NCBI GenBank assembly: GCA_964350435.1
Contig: CAYGJS010000005.1
Location: 1 to 64,000, forward strand
Origin: TMED27 sp964350435
GTDB taxonomy: Bacteria; Pseudomonadota; Alphaproteobacteria; Micavibrionales; Micavibrionaceae
Direction of reading: 5' to 3'
DNA: 64,000 nucleotides
The stretch's first letter is position 1. The number at the start of each line of letters is the position of its first letter. A program made the position numbers and the translations under genes. The notes below the pieces were generated by a model. The model was not told where the DNA came from. It did not search any database and was given only the letters and a program-made list of their open reading frames with translations. Shown here one piece after another: positions 50,678-58,786 of the stretch.

Positions 50678-51349
50678 TTATTGAATCAAAATTTCCTGAA
50701 ACAGTACGTCTTTGATTTTCGCTGGCGCGGCGGCCTGATTTACCCGCCAGAGGAGTTCCATCTGGAGGCGATAAATCCCCGCAGAGCCGCGCAGGTCACG
50801 GACGCGGAGTTCCCGAAGATAGGTCTGAAACTGGTCGATAACCTTGGGCACGGCCTCAGTGACTTTGGCATGGTCGGCGGGCGATTTCAGTTCAAGCTGG
50901 ACGCTCAGGCGTAAGTAGCGCGGCGTGCCATCATCGGTGTTCAGATTAATAATCATGGTTGGAATAACAACAAATTTTCCGCCCTCTATGGGTTTGCCGT
51001 GACTGTCTACGGCGCCATGTCCATCATCTGCGGCCGCGCCATGATCGTCTCCGCCTTCTTCATGTTCGCCGTCCTCGTATTCATCACCGTGCTCACCGCC
51101 ATCTTCACCGTGTCCTTCGCCATGCGCGTCGCCATGTTCGCCGTCCTTTTTTGCATCCTCGGCAGGTTTTTCAATCCCGAGAAGCGGATCGAGCAGCCCC
51201 ATGAAATACGCACCCGCGCCGCCGCCAATCAACAGCAGGAGAACGCCGCCGATAATGATAAACAGCTTTTTCTTACTGCCGCCGCCTTCTTCCGCGCCGT
51301 CATGACCTTCGGTGTTTTCGTTTTCTTGGGCTTCTTCTTCATCGGACAT
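50678..51349 (-). CDS. fliL: Flagellar basal-body protein FliL with His/acid-rich insert
   Basis: A 223-residue FliL. An acidic N-terminus is followed by the helix LFIIIGGVLLLLIGGGAGAY (about 30-50). A periplasmic insert of about 45 residues is rich in His, Glu, Asp and Gly (GDAHGEGHGEDGGEHGDEYE). The conserved domain follows (PTMIINLNTDDGTPRYLRLS, DLRGSAGIYRLQMELLWRVN). The start at 51349 has AAGGA eight bases upstream; the ATG at 51379 has none. FliL sits next to the stator and supports torque. Confidence 0.9.
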   Translation of the reverse strand: MSDEEEAQENENTEGHDGAEEGGGSKKKLFIIIGGVLLLLIGGGAGAYFMGLLDPLLGIEKPAEDAKKDGEHGDAHGEGHGEDGGEHGDEYEDGEHEEGGDDHGAAADDGHGAVDSHGKPIEGGKFVVIPTMIINLNTDDGTPRYLRLSVQLELKSPADHAKVTEAVPKVIDQFQTYLRELRVRDLRGSAGIYRLQMELLWRVNQAAAPAKIKDVLFQEILIQ

Positions 51350-51558
51350 GGTGATTTTCCTTAACGGATTGAATGACAAGAATAATATAGAGCAAAACTT
51401 GGGCTTCGTCTAATGCCTGTTGTGGATATGGGCCAAGCTATGCACACGGTAAAAACTGCCCTTGAGGCCGAAAGAGTCCCCGCAAAGCGTGACTGAGATT
51501 CAGTTTTGTGCCTTTGCCGCGTGGCTTCAACGCCTTGAAACAAAACAAATATTGAACT

Positions 51559-51574
51559 TGGCACGGCGCATGCA
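51559..51574 (+). promoter_or_regulatory. Sigma-54 promoter of the flgF operon
   Basis: TGGCACGGCGCATGCA has GG and GC ten bases apart and lies about 75 bases before the flgF ATG. The rest of the 297-base gap between fliL and flgF holds no gene I can support. Confidence 0.82.
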
Positions 51575-51646
51575 AAGGACATATCGGACAATGACGCGTT
51601 TAAACCGCGTTTTAAGATTTAAACAACGGGTAAGGAGTTTCCAGCG

Positions 51647-52372
51647 ATGGAAAATAGTATTTATCTCGGACTTTCGAAACAAATGGTGCTGCGCACCGAT
51701 ATGAGCATAATCTCGAATAATATCGCGAATATGAACACGACGGGATATCGCGGGCAGAATACCCTGTTTGATGAATATGTTTCAAAGCCGCGCGGATATG
51801 ACGATGCGCTGTCATTTGTTGAGGATCGCGGGCAGTACGAAATCACCGATCCCGGCCCTGTCAGCGTGACGGGGAATCCGTTGGATGTATCGCTTCATGG
51901 CCCCGGATTTATGGGCGTTCAAGGTCCTAACGGTCAGGTGATGTATACCCGCGCCGGAGATTTTCAACGCTCCGCCGAAGGCATTCTGACGACATCGGCG
52001 GGTTATCCTGTCGCCGATCCGGGCGGCGCAAATATTGTTATTCCCGCAGGCTCTACGGAAGTGAAAATTGACGAGCGCGGATTTGTTTCCAACCAGGACG
52101 GCACAATCGGGCAGATCCAGATTGCAGAATTTGCCGACTTACAAGACATTAAGCCTTTCGGGCATGGTCTATATACGACCGATCAAGCCCCCCTGCCCCC
52201 CGAAAATACACGGATGAAGCAAGGGCAGCTTGAGGGTTCAAACATCAAGCCCGTGATCGAGATGACACGGATGATTGAAACCCTGCGGGAGTTTCAGTCC
52301 GTTCAGAACGTTATCAAAAGTGAACATGACCGCCTGCGCGGAGCGATACAGAAGCTCACGGGCGGCGGCTAA
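51647..52372 (+). CDS. flgF: Proximal/distal rod protein FlgF
   Basis: A 241-residue rod protein. N-terminal rod motif SKQMVLRTDMSIISNNIANM followed by NTTGYRGQNTLF; the middle has TGNPLDVSLHGPGFMGVQGP and MYTRAGDFQRSAEGILTTSA; the C-terminal motif is LEGSNIKPVIEMTRMIETLR. It begins with MENSIYLGL, typical of FlgF. TAAGGAG precedes the ATG. First gene of flgF-flgG-flgA-flgH under a sigma-54 promoter. Confidence 0.94.
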   Translation: MENSIYLGLSKQMVLRTDMSIISNNIANMNTTGYRGQNTLFDEYVSKPRGYDDALSFVEDRGQYEITDPGPVSVTGNPLDVSLHGPGFMGVQGPNGQVMYTRAGDFQRSAEGILTTSAGYPVADPGGANIVIPAGSTEVKIDERGFVSNQDGTIGQIQIAEFADLQDIKPFGHGLYTTDQAPLPPENTRMKQGQLEGSNIKPVIEMTRMIETLREFQSVQNVIKSEHDRLRGAIQKLTGGG

Positions 52373-52400
52373 CCATTTGAATTCATAAAGGAGAAGACTC

Positions 52401-53186
52401 ATGAGATCATTAGATATAGGCGCGACAGGGATGCTGGCTCAACAGCTCAATGTGGATGTGATATCGAACAACATCGCGAACATGACGACGACGGGATATA
52501 AGCGTCAGCGCGCCGCGTTTCAGGATTTGATTTATCAGAATATCGATCGCCCCGGTTCGACCAGTTCGGATGCGGGCACGACTGTGCCTTCAGGTTTGCA
52601 GCTAGGTTTAGGGGTTCGCGCCGGCGCGGTTTACCGTATGCATGGTCAGGGTGCGCTCAGGGTTACTGAGAACCCGCTTGATCTGGCGATTACAGGGGAG
52701 GGGTTCTTCCAGATTACCCTGCCGAGCGGCGATACGGCCTATACAAGGGACGGGACTTTTCAGGTGAATGAAAATGGCGAGCTTGTAACCGTACAAGGCT
52801 ATGCGGTTGATCCGGGGATTACGATTCCTGCGGATGCGACCAGCGTGGACATTAATGCCTCGGGTGAAGTTTTGGTGACGCAACCCGGCCAGACAGCGGC
52901 TGCGAATTTAGGGCAGTTGCAGCTTGCGAATTTCATCAACCCTACGGGGCTGGATGCGATTGGTGACAACTTTTTCCTCGAGACCGATGCTTCGGGCGCG
53001 GCGATTACGGGCAATCCTGCTGAAGATGAGTTCGGCGCGATCCGTCAGGGCGCCTTGGAGCAATCGAATGTCAACGTGGTGGAAGAGATTACCGAGCTGA
53101 TCGCGGCGCAGCGCGCGTATGAGATGAATTCGAACATCATTACGACATCGGATGAGATGCTGCAGACGGCCACGCAGCTTCGGTAA
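52401..53186 (+). CDS. flgG: Distal rod protein FlgG
   Basis: A 261-residue rod protein of standard length. Motifs: MRSLDIGATGMLAQQLNVDV, ISNNIANMTTTGYKRQRAAF, the FlgG-specific FQDLIYQNIDRPGSTSS, and C-terminal LEQSNVNVVEEITELIAAQR, then YEMNSNIITTSDEMLQTATQ. AAAGGAG precedes the ATG. Second gene of the flgF operon, 28 bases after flgF. Confidence 0.96.
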   Translation: MRSLDIGATGMLAQQLNVDVISNNIANMTTTGYKRQRAAFQDLIYQNIDRPGSTSSDAGTTVPSGLQLGLGVRAGAVYRMHGQGALRVTENPLDLAITGEGFFQITLPSGDTAYTRDGTFQVNENGELVTVQGYAVDPGITIPADATSVDINASGEVLVTQPGQTAAANLGQLQLANFINPTGLDAIGDNFFLETDASGAAITGNPAEDEFGAIRQGALEQSNVNVVEEITELIAAQRAYEMNSNIITTSDEMLQTATQLR

Positions 53187-53217
53187 GACATAACGGGTAG
53201 CAAACGGGAGTAAGACT

Positions 53218-54195
53218 ATGAAGACGAAACAGACAATCGACAGACCTCTTAAATTAAGAGAAAGCGTGATTGGGCTTTTGGCCTTGATCGCCCTTGCGAT
53301 GGTGTTCATAGCTGTTCCCCAACATGCTTCTGCGGTGAGTTTGAAGCCGACCAGCGTGATTACCGACACCACGATTAAGCTTGGTGATGTGTTTGACGGG
53401 CTGGATCATAAAGAAGACCGCATTTTGGGCGCGGCTCCCCGCCCCGGCCAAGACATGGTTCTCAATGCGCGGACATTGATGCGAATTGCGATTGCGCTGG
53501 ATCTCGACTGGCGTCCGTCTTCGGCGGAGGAGCAGATTGTGTTGACCCGCGCGGCGACTGTGATTGATGAAAACATGATTAAGGACGCGGTGAAGAATGC
53601 GCTTTCTGCGGAAGGGGTGAGCGGGTCTTATGATTTGTTAATCCCAAATGAGATGAGCGAGATGATTTTGCCGCATGATGCGGATGCGAGCGTTGAAATT
53701 ATCAATGTGAGTTACCGCCCTGATCAGGATAAATTTGAAGCGACCGTCGTTGCGCCGAATAAAGAAAAGCCGCTGAGCCAGATGCGTGTGAGCGGATCGA
53801 TTGAGCGTTTGGCGTCTGTGCCTGTGCTTCGTAACAACATGCAAGCGGGTGAAATTATCAGCCTCAGCGATATTGATATGAGCGAAATTCCCGCGAAGAT
53901 GATTCAGGATGATATGGTTTTGAGCGCGGATGATTTGGTCGGTATGGCCCCGCGCCGGGTATTGTTTGGCGGTAAAACTATTAAATCCAACGAGATTGAA
54001 GCGCCGCGCATTGTTGGCCGCGGGGAAATTGTGACCATGCTTTTTGAAGCAGGCGGGCTTAGCCTGACCGCCGAGGGCAAGGCACTGGAATTCGGCGCCA
54101 AGGGGGATATTATCCGCGTGGTCAATACCTCCAGCAGCCAGCCTGTGCAGGCGCGAGTTACGGGCGTTAATCAAGTCAGTGTGACAAGTTTTTAA
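53218..54195 (+). CDS. flgA: P-ring assembly chaperone FlgA
   Basis: A 325-residue periplasmic protein. A hydrophobic signal (IGLLALIALAMVFIAVPQHA) ends near SAVS. The C-terminal half has the SAF domain with VPVLRNNMQAGEIISLSDID, then GMAPRRVLFGGKTIKSNEIE and VNTSSSQPVQARVTGVNQVS, typical of FlgA. It helps FlgI form the P ring. It lies between flgG and flgH, as in Caulobacter (flaD). It is longer than enteric FlgA because of an N-terminal region of about 100 residues. Confidence 0.9.
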   Translation: MKTKQTIDRPLKLRESVIGLLALIALAMVFIAVPQHASAVSLKPTSVITDTTIKLGDVFDGLDHKEDRILGAAPRPGQDMVLNARTLMRIAIALDLDWRPSSAEEQIVLTRAATVIDENMIKDAVKNALSAEGVSGSYDLLIPNEMSEMILPHDADASVEIINVSYRPDQDKFEATVVAPNKEKPLSQMRVSGSIERLASVPVLRNNMQAGEIISLSDIDMSEIPAKMIQDDMVLSADDLVGMAPRRVLFGGKTIKSNEIEAPRIVGRGEIVTMLFEAGGLSLTAEGKALEFGAKGDIIRVVNTSSSQPVQARVTGVNQVSVTSF

Positions 54196-54226
54196 GCCTT
54201 AGAATGAGATAAGGGAGCGTAAAAAA

Positions 54227-54976
54227 ATGGATAACAGCGTGATAAAATTAGGATTGGTTTTGATAACCTGCTCCGCGTTAACGGCGTGCAGCACTGCGGA
54301 CCGGATTGCCAATATTGGCCAAGCCCCGGAGATGAGCAGGATTGAAAACCCGACAGCGCAGCGCGGCTATCAGCCCGTCAGCCTGCCTATGCCAAACCCG
54401 CAAAATGTAACGCCGCAGAAAAACTCTTTGTGGGCAGCAGATCGCACGACGTTCTTTAAGGATCAGCGGGCGGCGAATGTTGGTGACATCATCACGGTGA
54501 TGATTGATATTAGCGACAAAGCGGAGCTGGACAATGAAAGCACCCGCACCCGCAGCAATGGCGAAAGCGCCGGACTGGATGCCCTGCTGGGGTATGAGCA
54601 AGCTTTGGGTCAAGTTCTGCCGGAGGCGATTGATAATACCAATTTGGTTGGTCTGGACTCCACATCGAACAGCGTTGGTTCGGGCACGGTTGACCGCGAG
54701 GAAAAGATCAATGTGCAGTTGGCCGCGCTGGTGACGCAGATTTTGCCGAATGGCAATATGGTGATTAATGGCCGTCAGGAGGTTCTGGTGAATTTCGAGA
54801 AACGGATTTTGCAGGTCGACGGCGTTATCCGCCCCGAGGATATTTCGGTTTCAAATTCTGTGTCGTATGAGCAGATCGCCGAAGCGCGGATTATTTATGG
54901 CGGTGAAGGACAGATCACAGATGTTCAACAGCCCAGATACGGGCAGCAGCTTTATGACATTGTGTTTCCGTTTTAA
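54227..54976 (+). CDS. flgH: L-ring lipoprotein FlgH
   Basis: A 249-residue outer-membrane lipoprotein. The signal VLITCSALTACSTADRIANI has lipobox LTAC. Conserved parts are NSLWAADRTTFFKDQRAANV, GDIITVMIDISDKAELDNES, TQILPNGNMVINGRQEVLVN and the C-terminal ISYEQI-like SVSYEQIAEARIIYGGEGQI. It forms the L ring in the outer membrane. Last gene of the flgF operon; hairpins and a terminator follow. Confidence 0.95.
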   Translation: MDNSVIKLGLVLITCSALTACSTADRIANIGQAPEMSRIENPTAQRGYQPVSLPMPNPQNVTPQKNSLWAADRTTFFKDQRAANVGDIITVMIDISDKAELDNESTRTRSNGESAGLDALLGYEQALGQVLPEAIDNTNLVGLDSTSNSVGSGTVDREEKINVQLAALVTQILPNGNMVINGRQEVLVNFEKRILQVDGVIRPEDISVSNSVSYEQIAEARIIYGGEGQITDVQQPRYGQQLYDIVFPF

Positions 54977-54993
54977 GGATATGGCCTGAGAAG

Positions 54994-55057
54994 ATCCCTG
55001 CTTTCGCAGGGAAGACAAAAAGGTCGGGGAGGACAAAAAGGACGGGGAAGACAAGAA
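54994..55057. repeat. Hairpin and short direct repeats after flgH
   Basis: The hairpin TCCCTGCTTTCGCAGGGA is followed by direct repeats of a purine-rich unit: GACAAAAAGGTCGGGGAG, GACAAAAAGGACGGGGAA and GACAAGAA. They probably arose by local slippage and hold no gene. Confidence 0.75.
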
Positions 55058-55121
55058 ATTCGAGAATACAGAAAAGACCGTGTAGTTTTAGATTTTACCT
55101 TACCCACCCAACTCAAGCTCC

Positions 55122-55158
55122 GACCCTGCCCGATTGAATTCGGGAGGGTCGTTTTTTT
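55122..55158 (+). terminator. Rho-independent terminator of the flgF operon
   Basis: The stem GACCCTGCCCGA pairs with TCGGGAGGGTC (one bulged G), with a short AT loop, followed by G and seven T. It is the strongest terminator seen in the window. Confidence 0.85.
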
Positions 55159-55159
55159 A

Positions 55160-55188
55160 TTGACACTTTTAATTTTTCATATTAATTT
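55160..55188 (+). promoter_or_regulatory. Sigma-70-type promoter for the lipoprotein gene at 55217
   Basis: TTGACA (55160-55165) and TAATTT (55183-55188) have 17-base spacing. It starts right after the flgH terminator T run, so the next gene is separately transcribed. Confidence 0.55.
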
Positions 55189-55216
55189 TAGTCTGAATTT
55201 TAGGAGTAATTATTAA

Positions 55217-55525
55217 ATGTCACGCAGAGCCTCAATATTCTTAGCCACCGTTTTTACTGCAACTTTGTCTGCGTGCGGGGAACCCGAGCAACCACAAATA
55301 AGAGAGTTAAGGGAGGCTAGAGAATTTGCCCCGCCCCCCTCTTTTGCTCCATATCCGAGGAATGATGGTTCAGATAGAGAGATGCTGTGCGCTGAGCAAA
55401 ACCTAGATAAAGAGACTTGCGCAAAAACACCTATGCTTGAACTCGTAGGTGGCGGAAAATATAGACTTGTTCGGCCAAGCTACATACAAGAAGAAGAAGC
55501 TAAACCTATTCAAGAGCCAAATTAA
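55217..55525 (+). CDS. Small putative lipoprotein
   Basis: A 102-residue protein with a lipoprotein signal (MSRRASIFLATVFTATLSAC, lipobox LSAC). The mature part is short, with PPPSFAPYPRNDG and cysteines at MLCAEQN and ETCAKTP that could form a disulfide. No family was recognised. TAGGAG lies about ten bases before the ATG. It is AT-rich compared with the flagellar genes around it and has its own promoter, so it may not belong to the flagellar system. Its stop overlaps that of convergent dksA. Confidence 0.65.
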   Translation: MSRRASIFLATVFTATLSACGEPEQPQIRELREAREFAPPPSFAPYPRNDGSDREMLCAEQNLDKETCAKTPMLELVGGGKYRLVRPSYIQEEEAKPIQEPN

Positions 55526-55956
55526 TCGTCGCGCTGGGTTTTTTCCATGCGTTCGTGGCGTTCTTGCGCCTCGATCGTCATGGTGGCGATGGGGCGTGCC
55601 TTAAGACGGGCGATGCCGATTTCTTCACCGGTTTCTTCGCAATACCCATATTCACCATCATCAATCCGCTCCAGCGCGGAGTTGATTTTTTTCACCAGCT
55701 TGCGCTCGCGGTCGCGGGTGCGCAGTTCCAGCGCATGATCGGTTTCTTCGGAAGCGCGGTCGGTGAGATCAGGCTTTTGCAGCTCTGTGCCCTGAAGGGT
55801 TTTGGCAATCGTGTCCTGGGATTCGCGCAAGAGCTCGCTGCGCCATTTGATCAGTTCCTGACGGAAATATTCCAGCATCACGGGGTTCATATACGCGCCT
55901 TTATCCTTTTCAGGATCATAGTCTTGGGGAACGATTACGCTGCTTGGACCTGCCAT
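55522..55956 (-). CDS. dksA: RNA polymerase-binding factor DksA (cysteine-poor)
   Basis: A 144-residue DksA. It has the coiled-coil part YFRQELIKWRSELLRESQDT and ETDHALELRTRDRERKLVKK, then GEYGYCEETGEEIGIARLKA with RPIATMTIEAQERHE. The zinc-finger cysteines are reduced to one, a form usual in alphaproteobacteria. With ppGpp it adjusts transcription initiation. The start at 55956 follows AAGGAT; an upstream frame to 56028 adds 24 non-conserved residues. It lies between flagellar operons, next to fliX. Confidence 0.9.
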   Translation of the reverse strand: MAGPSSVIVPQDYDPEKDKGAYMNPVMLEYFRQELIKWRSELLRESQDTIAKTLQGTELQKPDLTDRASEETDHALELRTRDRERKLVKKINSALERIDDGEYGYCEETGEEIGIARLKARPIATMTIEAQERHERMEKTQRDD

Positions 55957-56083
55957 AAATTTATCCTTTATAAAAACGCACTGAGTTCTAAGGTGAGGGA
56001 ATATACGGCGAGTTTTGGATAAAAACAAGCAAAAGCATCATAGCGGTCTGTGATTTGCGAGGATAGCTGGGTTCAGGATTGAA

Positions 56084-56545
56084 TTAGTCTTCGTATCGGG
56101 TTTGGAGGCCTTGCTGTGCGTCCAGTGCCATGCGGAGTTTGGCGAGTTCAACCTGCGCGCGCAGGTCAATCTCGTCCATAATCCCCGTCAAGCGGGGGTC
56201 AATAATTTTTTCGCGATGCGAGGCGACGACATCGGCGATATCGATCATATCGCCCACAGTGAGCTGCCCTTGGAGCATTTTCATGCGGATGGATTCGAGG
56301 CCATCGAGAAGCTTCATAGAGCGTTGACGCATGCGTTTTTTTGATGCGCCTGCGGTGGGGTCTTCTGCGCCCTGAACAGCCAGCAGCGCATCGACATGAG
56401 CGATATTCTGGGTGTTTTGCGCACTGACGGCGGAGCTTGGGCCTTTGGCAACCATAGAGCCAAAGCTGCCTGAGCTGCCTTGCGCTTTATCACTTTTTTT
56501 GGTTTTCGAGGGGCCTTGGGTCTGGCCAGGTCCTGAAATCTTCAT
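56084..56545 (-). CDS. fliX: Flagellar assembly regulator FliX
   Basis: A 153-residue protein resembling Caulobacter FliX: N-terminal MKISGPGQTQGPSKTKKSDK and a C-terminal helical part RMRQRSMKLLDGLESIRMKM, LQGQLTVGDMIDIADVVASH, PRLTGIMDEIDLRAQVELAK. FliX controls the activator FlbD, which works with sigma-54 at class III/IV promoters. It is divergent from flgI, as in Caulobacter. The 248-base gap between them holds the flgI sigma-54 promoter and no further gene. Confidence 0.88.
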   Translation of the reverse strand: MKISGPGQTQGPSKTKKSDKAQGSSGSFGSMVAKGPSSAVSAQNTQNIAHVDALLAVQGAEDPTAGASKKRMRQRSMKLLDGLESIRMKMLQGQLTVGDMIDIADVVASHREKIIDPRLTGIMDEIDLRAQVELAKLRMALDAQQGLQTRYED

Positions 56546-56717
56546 GGGTACATCTCTTTTGTTACTCTTTCAGTATACATCGTTTTTTGGCCTATGCGGA
56601 AAGAATTGCCCGCCGATTTGATTAAAATTTTTGGGTTTTGCATTTTTTTCCTATGGGTTTACCCACCAGAAACCCTGAAATCCCTTATCAGAAGACACTT
56701 ATAGCCAAGACAAAAAC

Positions 56718-56733
56718 TGGCACGGCATTCGCA
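56718..56733 (+). promoter_or_regulatory. Sigma-54 promoter of the flgI operon
   Basis: TGGCACGGCATTCGCA has GG and GC ten bases apart, about 60 bases before the flgI ATG. Its core equals that of the flgB site in nine of nine leading bases. Confidence 0.82.
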
Positions 56734-56793
56734 TATATCTAAACGCGAGAAGTATTTTCTCCAAAACAAAAAAGAAAAGCAAGGACATGAGAG

Positions 56794-57960
56794 ATGCGCC
56801 AGAACGCTATCGCTTATAACAAGAATAAAAATCTGAAAACAGGTTTACGCTTCGCGATGGTGATCGCGATGGCCAGCCTTTCTTTCTTTGCCGGCGTGTT
56901 TGATGCGCAGGCGAAAACTTCACGGATCAAGGACATCGTCGATATAGAGGGCGTGCGCGAAAACCAGCTTGTTGGTTATGGTCTGGTTGTCGGATTGAAC
57001 GGCACTGGGGATGGTCTTAACAACTCCCCGTTCACTTCACAGAGTTTGACAGCGATGCTGGAGCGTCTTGGCGTTTCGGTGCGCGGGCAGAATTTGAATT
57101 CCAAAAACGTGGCCGCCGTTATGGTGACGGCGAATTTGCCGCCCTTTACCAATCAAGGATCAAAGATTGATGTCAGCATTTCCGCATTTGGCGATGCGTC
57201 TTCCTTGCAGGGCGGTACGCTTTTGGTGACGCCGATGCTGGCGGCGGATGGCGAGGTTTATGCCGTGGCGCAGGGCGAGATCAGCATTTCCGGATTTAGC
57301 GTCACGGGCGATGCAGGCACAGTCACTCAGAACATACCGACATCCGGACGGATTGCGAATGGCGCGATTGTCGAGCGGGAGATTAATTTCCAGCTTGAAG
57401 ATTTGCAGCAAGTGCGCCTCGCGCTCAAGAATCCGGACTTTACGACTTCGCGCCGCATAGCGCAGGCAATTAACGGCTTTACTTCGGCGGCTTTAGCCAA
57501 GGCGGAAAACTCTGCCAGTGTCGTATTGCGCCGCCCGACAAATTATGACGGCACGATTGTGGATTTGATTACCGATATCGAGCAGCTGCCGATCCAGCCT
57601 GATCAGCCTGCGAAGGTTGTGATTTCCGAGCGCAGCGGCGTGATTGTGATGGGCGCGGATGTGCGGATTTCGAATGTGGCGATTGCGCAGAGCAATCTGA
57701 CCGTGAAAGTGACGGAAACACCGCAGGTGTCGCAGGCCAACCCGTTTGCCGAAGCCGGCGAAACGGTTGTGGTTCCCCGGACAGAGCTGGACATTAACCA
57801 GGGTGAGGACGTGAAGCTGGCACTGCTTGAGAGCGGCGTGACCTTGCAGGATCTCGTCACAGGCCTGAACCGTTTAGGCATGAAGCCGCGCGATATTATT
57901 ACGATCATTCAGGCCGTGAAAGCGGCGGGTGCCCTTCAAGCCGATATCGAGGTGATGTGA
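56794..57960 (+). CDS. flgI: P-ring protein FlgI
   Basis: A 388-residue periplasmic ring protein. The signal (FAMVIAMASLSFFAGVFDAQ) is preceded by a longer basic N-terminus. Conserved parts: RIKDIVDIEGVRENQLVGYG, LVVGLNGTGDGLNNSPFTSQ, VMVTANLPPFTNQGSKIDVS, PTSGRIANGAIVEREI, and the C-terminal VTLQDLVTGLNRLGMKPRDI. AAGGA precedes the ATG. First gene of a long operon; its stop overlaps the next start. Confidence 0.96.
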   Translation: MRQNAIAYNKNKNLKTGLRFAMVIAMASLSFFAGVFDAQAKTSRIKDIVDIEGVRENQLVGYGLVVGLNGTGDGLNNSPFTSQSLTAMLERLGVSVRGQNLNSKNVAAVMVTANLPPFTNQGSKIDVSISAFGDASSLQGGTLLVTPMLAADGEVYAVAQGEISISGFSVTGDAGTVTQNIPTSGRIANGAIVEREINFQLEDLQQVRLALKNPDFTTSRRIAQAINGFTSAALAKAENSASVVLRRPTNYDGTIVDLITDIEQLPIQPDQPAKVVISERSGVIVMGADVRISNVAIAQSNLTVKVTETPQVSQANPFAEAGETVVVPRTELDINQGEDVKLALLESGVTLQDLVTGLNRLGMKPRDIITIIQAVKAAGALQADIEVM

Positions 57961-58337
57961 TGGCGAACAATCTGACACCTGATACCAATCTGGCCCTCAT
58001 GCAAGCCTCGCAAGGCGATGTGAGCGCGGTCGCCAAGGGCGCGAAAAGCTATAAGGATCTGGCGAAGATTGAAGACGCCGCGAAAGAATTCGAGGCGGTG
58101 TTTGTGGCCGAGATGATGAAGCCTATGTTCGAGGGGATTTCCACGGACGGGATGTTTGGCGGCGGCAAGGGCGAGGAAGTTTTCCGCGGCATGATGATTC
58201 AGGAATTCGGAAAAATTCTGGCGCAAACGGGAAGTATCGGCATTGCCGACAGCGTCAAGGAAGAAATGATCCGCATGCAGGAGCGGGCGGATAGCAAGGC
58301 TTTAGGGACAATCAACAACATAGGGACGATTGAATAA
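57960..58337 (+). CDS. Rod-binding protein (FlgJ N-terminal type / CheL)
   Basis: A 125-residue protein equal to the rod-binding half of FlgJ: DLAKIEDAAKEFEAVFVAEM, MKPMFEGISTDGMFGGGKGE, EVFRGMMIQEFGKILAQTGS. The glucosaminidase half is absent, as usual in alphaproteobacteria, where a separate SLT enzyme opens the wall. The start overlaps the flgI stop by one base; a GTG three bases earlier is possible. Confidence 0.9.
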   Translation: MANNLTPDTNLALMQASQGDVSAVAKGAKSYKDLAKIEDAAKEFEAVFVAEMMKPMFEGISTDGMFGGGKGEEVFRGMMIQEFGKILAQTGSIGIADSVKEEMIRMQERADSKALGTINNIGTIE

Positions 58338-58786
58338 TGGACAGATTTGAAATCATAGACAGTGTAGCGACACCAATTACGATTTTGCCGCAAGATCCGC
58401 GTCAGGCGATTTTGGAACTGATCAAGGTTACGCAGAAGCTGGTCGATATAGCCGAGCGTGAAGCGCAGGCTCTGGCGCAGGATGACATGCTGAGCTTTGC
58501 GATTTTACAAGATGAAAAAGCCTATATATCCGAACGCTATGTGAAGCTTTCTGAAGAATTCAGAGGAAGACTGAATGACTTCCGCGGCACGGATAAAACC
58601 ATGCTGGACCGGCTTGATAAACTGCAAGTAACGCTGGGCAAAAAAAGCCGCGAGAACAATGCGATTGTCGGCGAGATGTATACCCGCTCCAAAACCCGCA
58701 CGCAGCATACTTTGCTGGCGGCGCAGGAAATCGGTCGCAACGTACATATCACCTATCCAGAGAAGAGCGCAGGAGAGGACGCATGA
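58337..58786 (+). CDS. FlgN-like flagellar chaperone, first copy
   Basis: A 149-residue helical protein. It has long heptad-like stretches (QAILELIKVTQKLVDIAERE, LSFAILQDEKAYISERYVKL, MLDRLDKLQVTLGKKSRENN) as in FlgN, the export chaperone for hook-filament junction proteins FlgK and FlgL. Those clients are not in the window. The start shares one base with the previous stop. Family assignment rests on position and helical pattern. Confidence 0.65.
   Translation: MDRFEIIDSVATPITILPQDPRQAILELIKVTQKLVDIAEREAQALAQDDMLSFAILQDEKAYISERYVKLSEEFRGRLNDFRGTDKTMLDRLDKLQVTLGKKSRENNAIVGEMYTRSKTRTQHTLLAAQEIGRNVHITYPEKSAGEDA

Noticed and set aside
57957..57962. GTG start for the rod-binding protein at 57957
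   Set aside because: The ATG at 57960 is adjacent, gives the usual MANN start and fits the one-base overlap seen between other genes of this operon.
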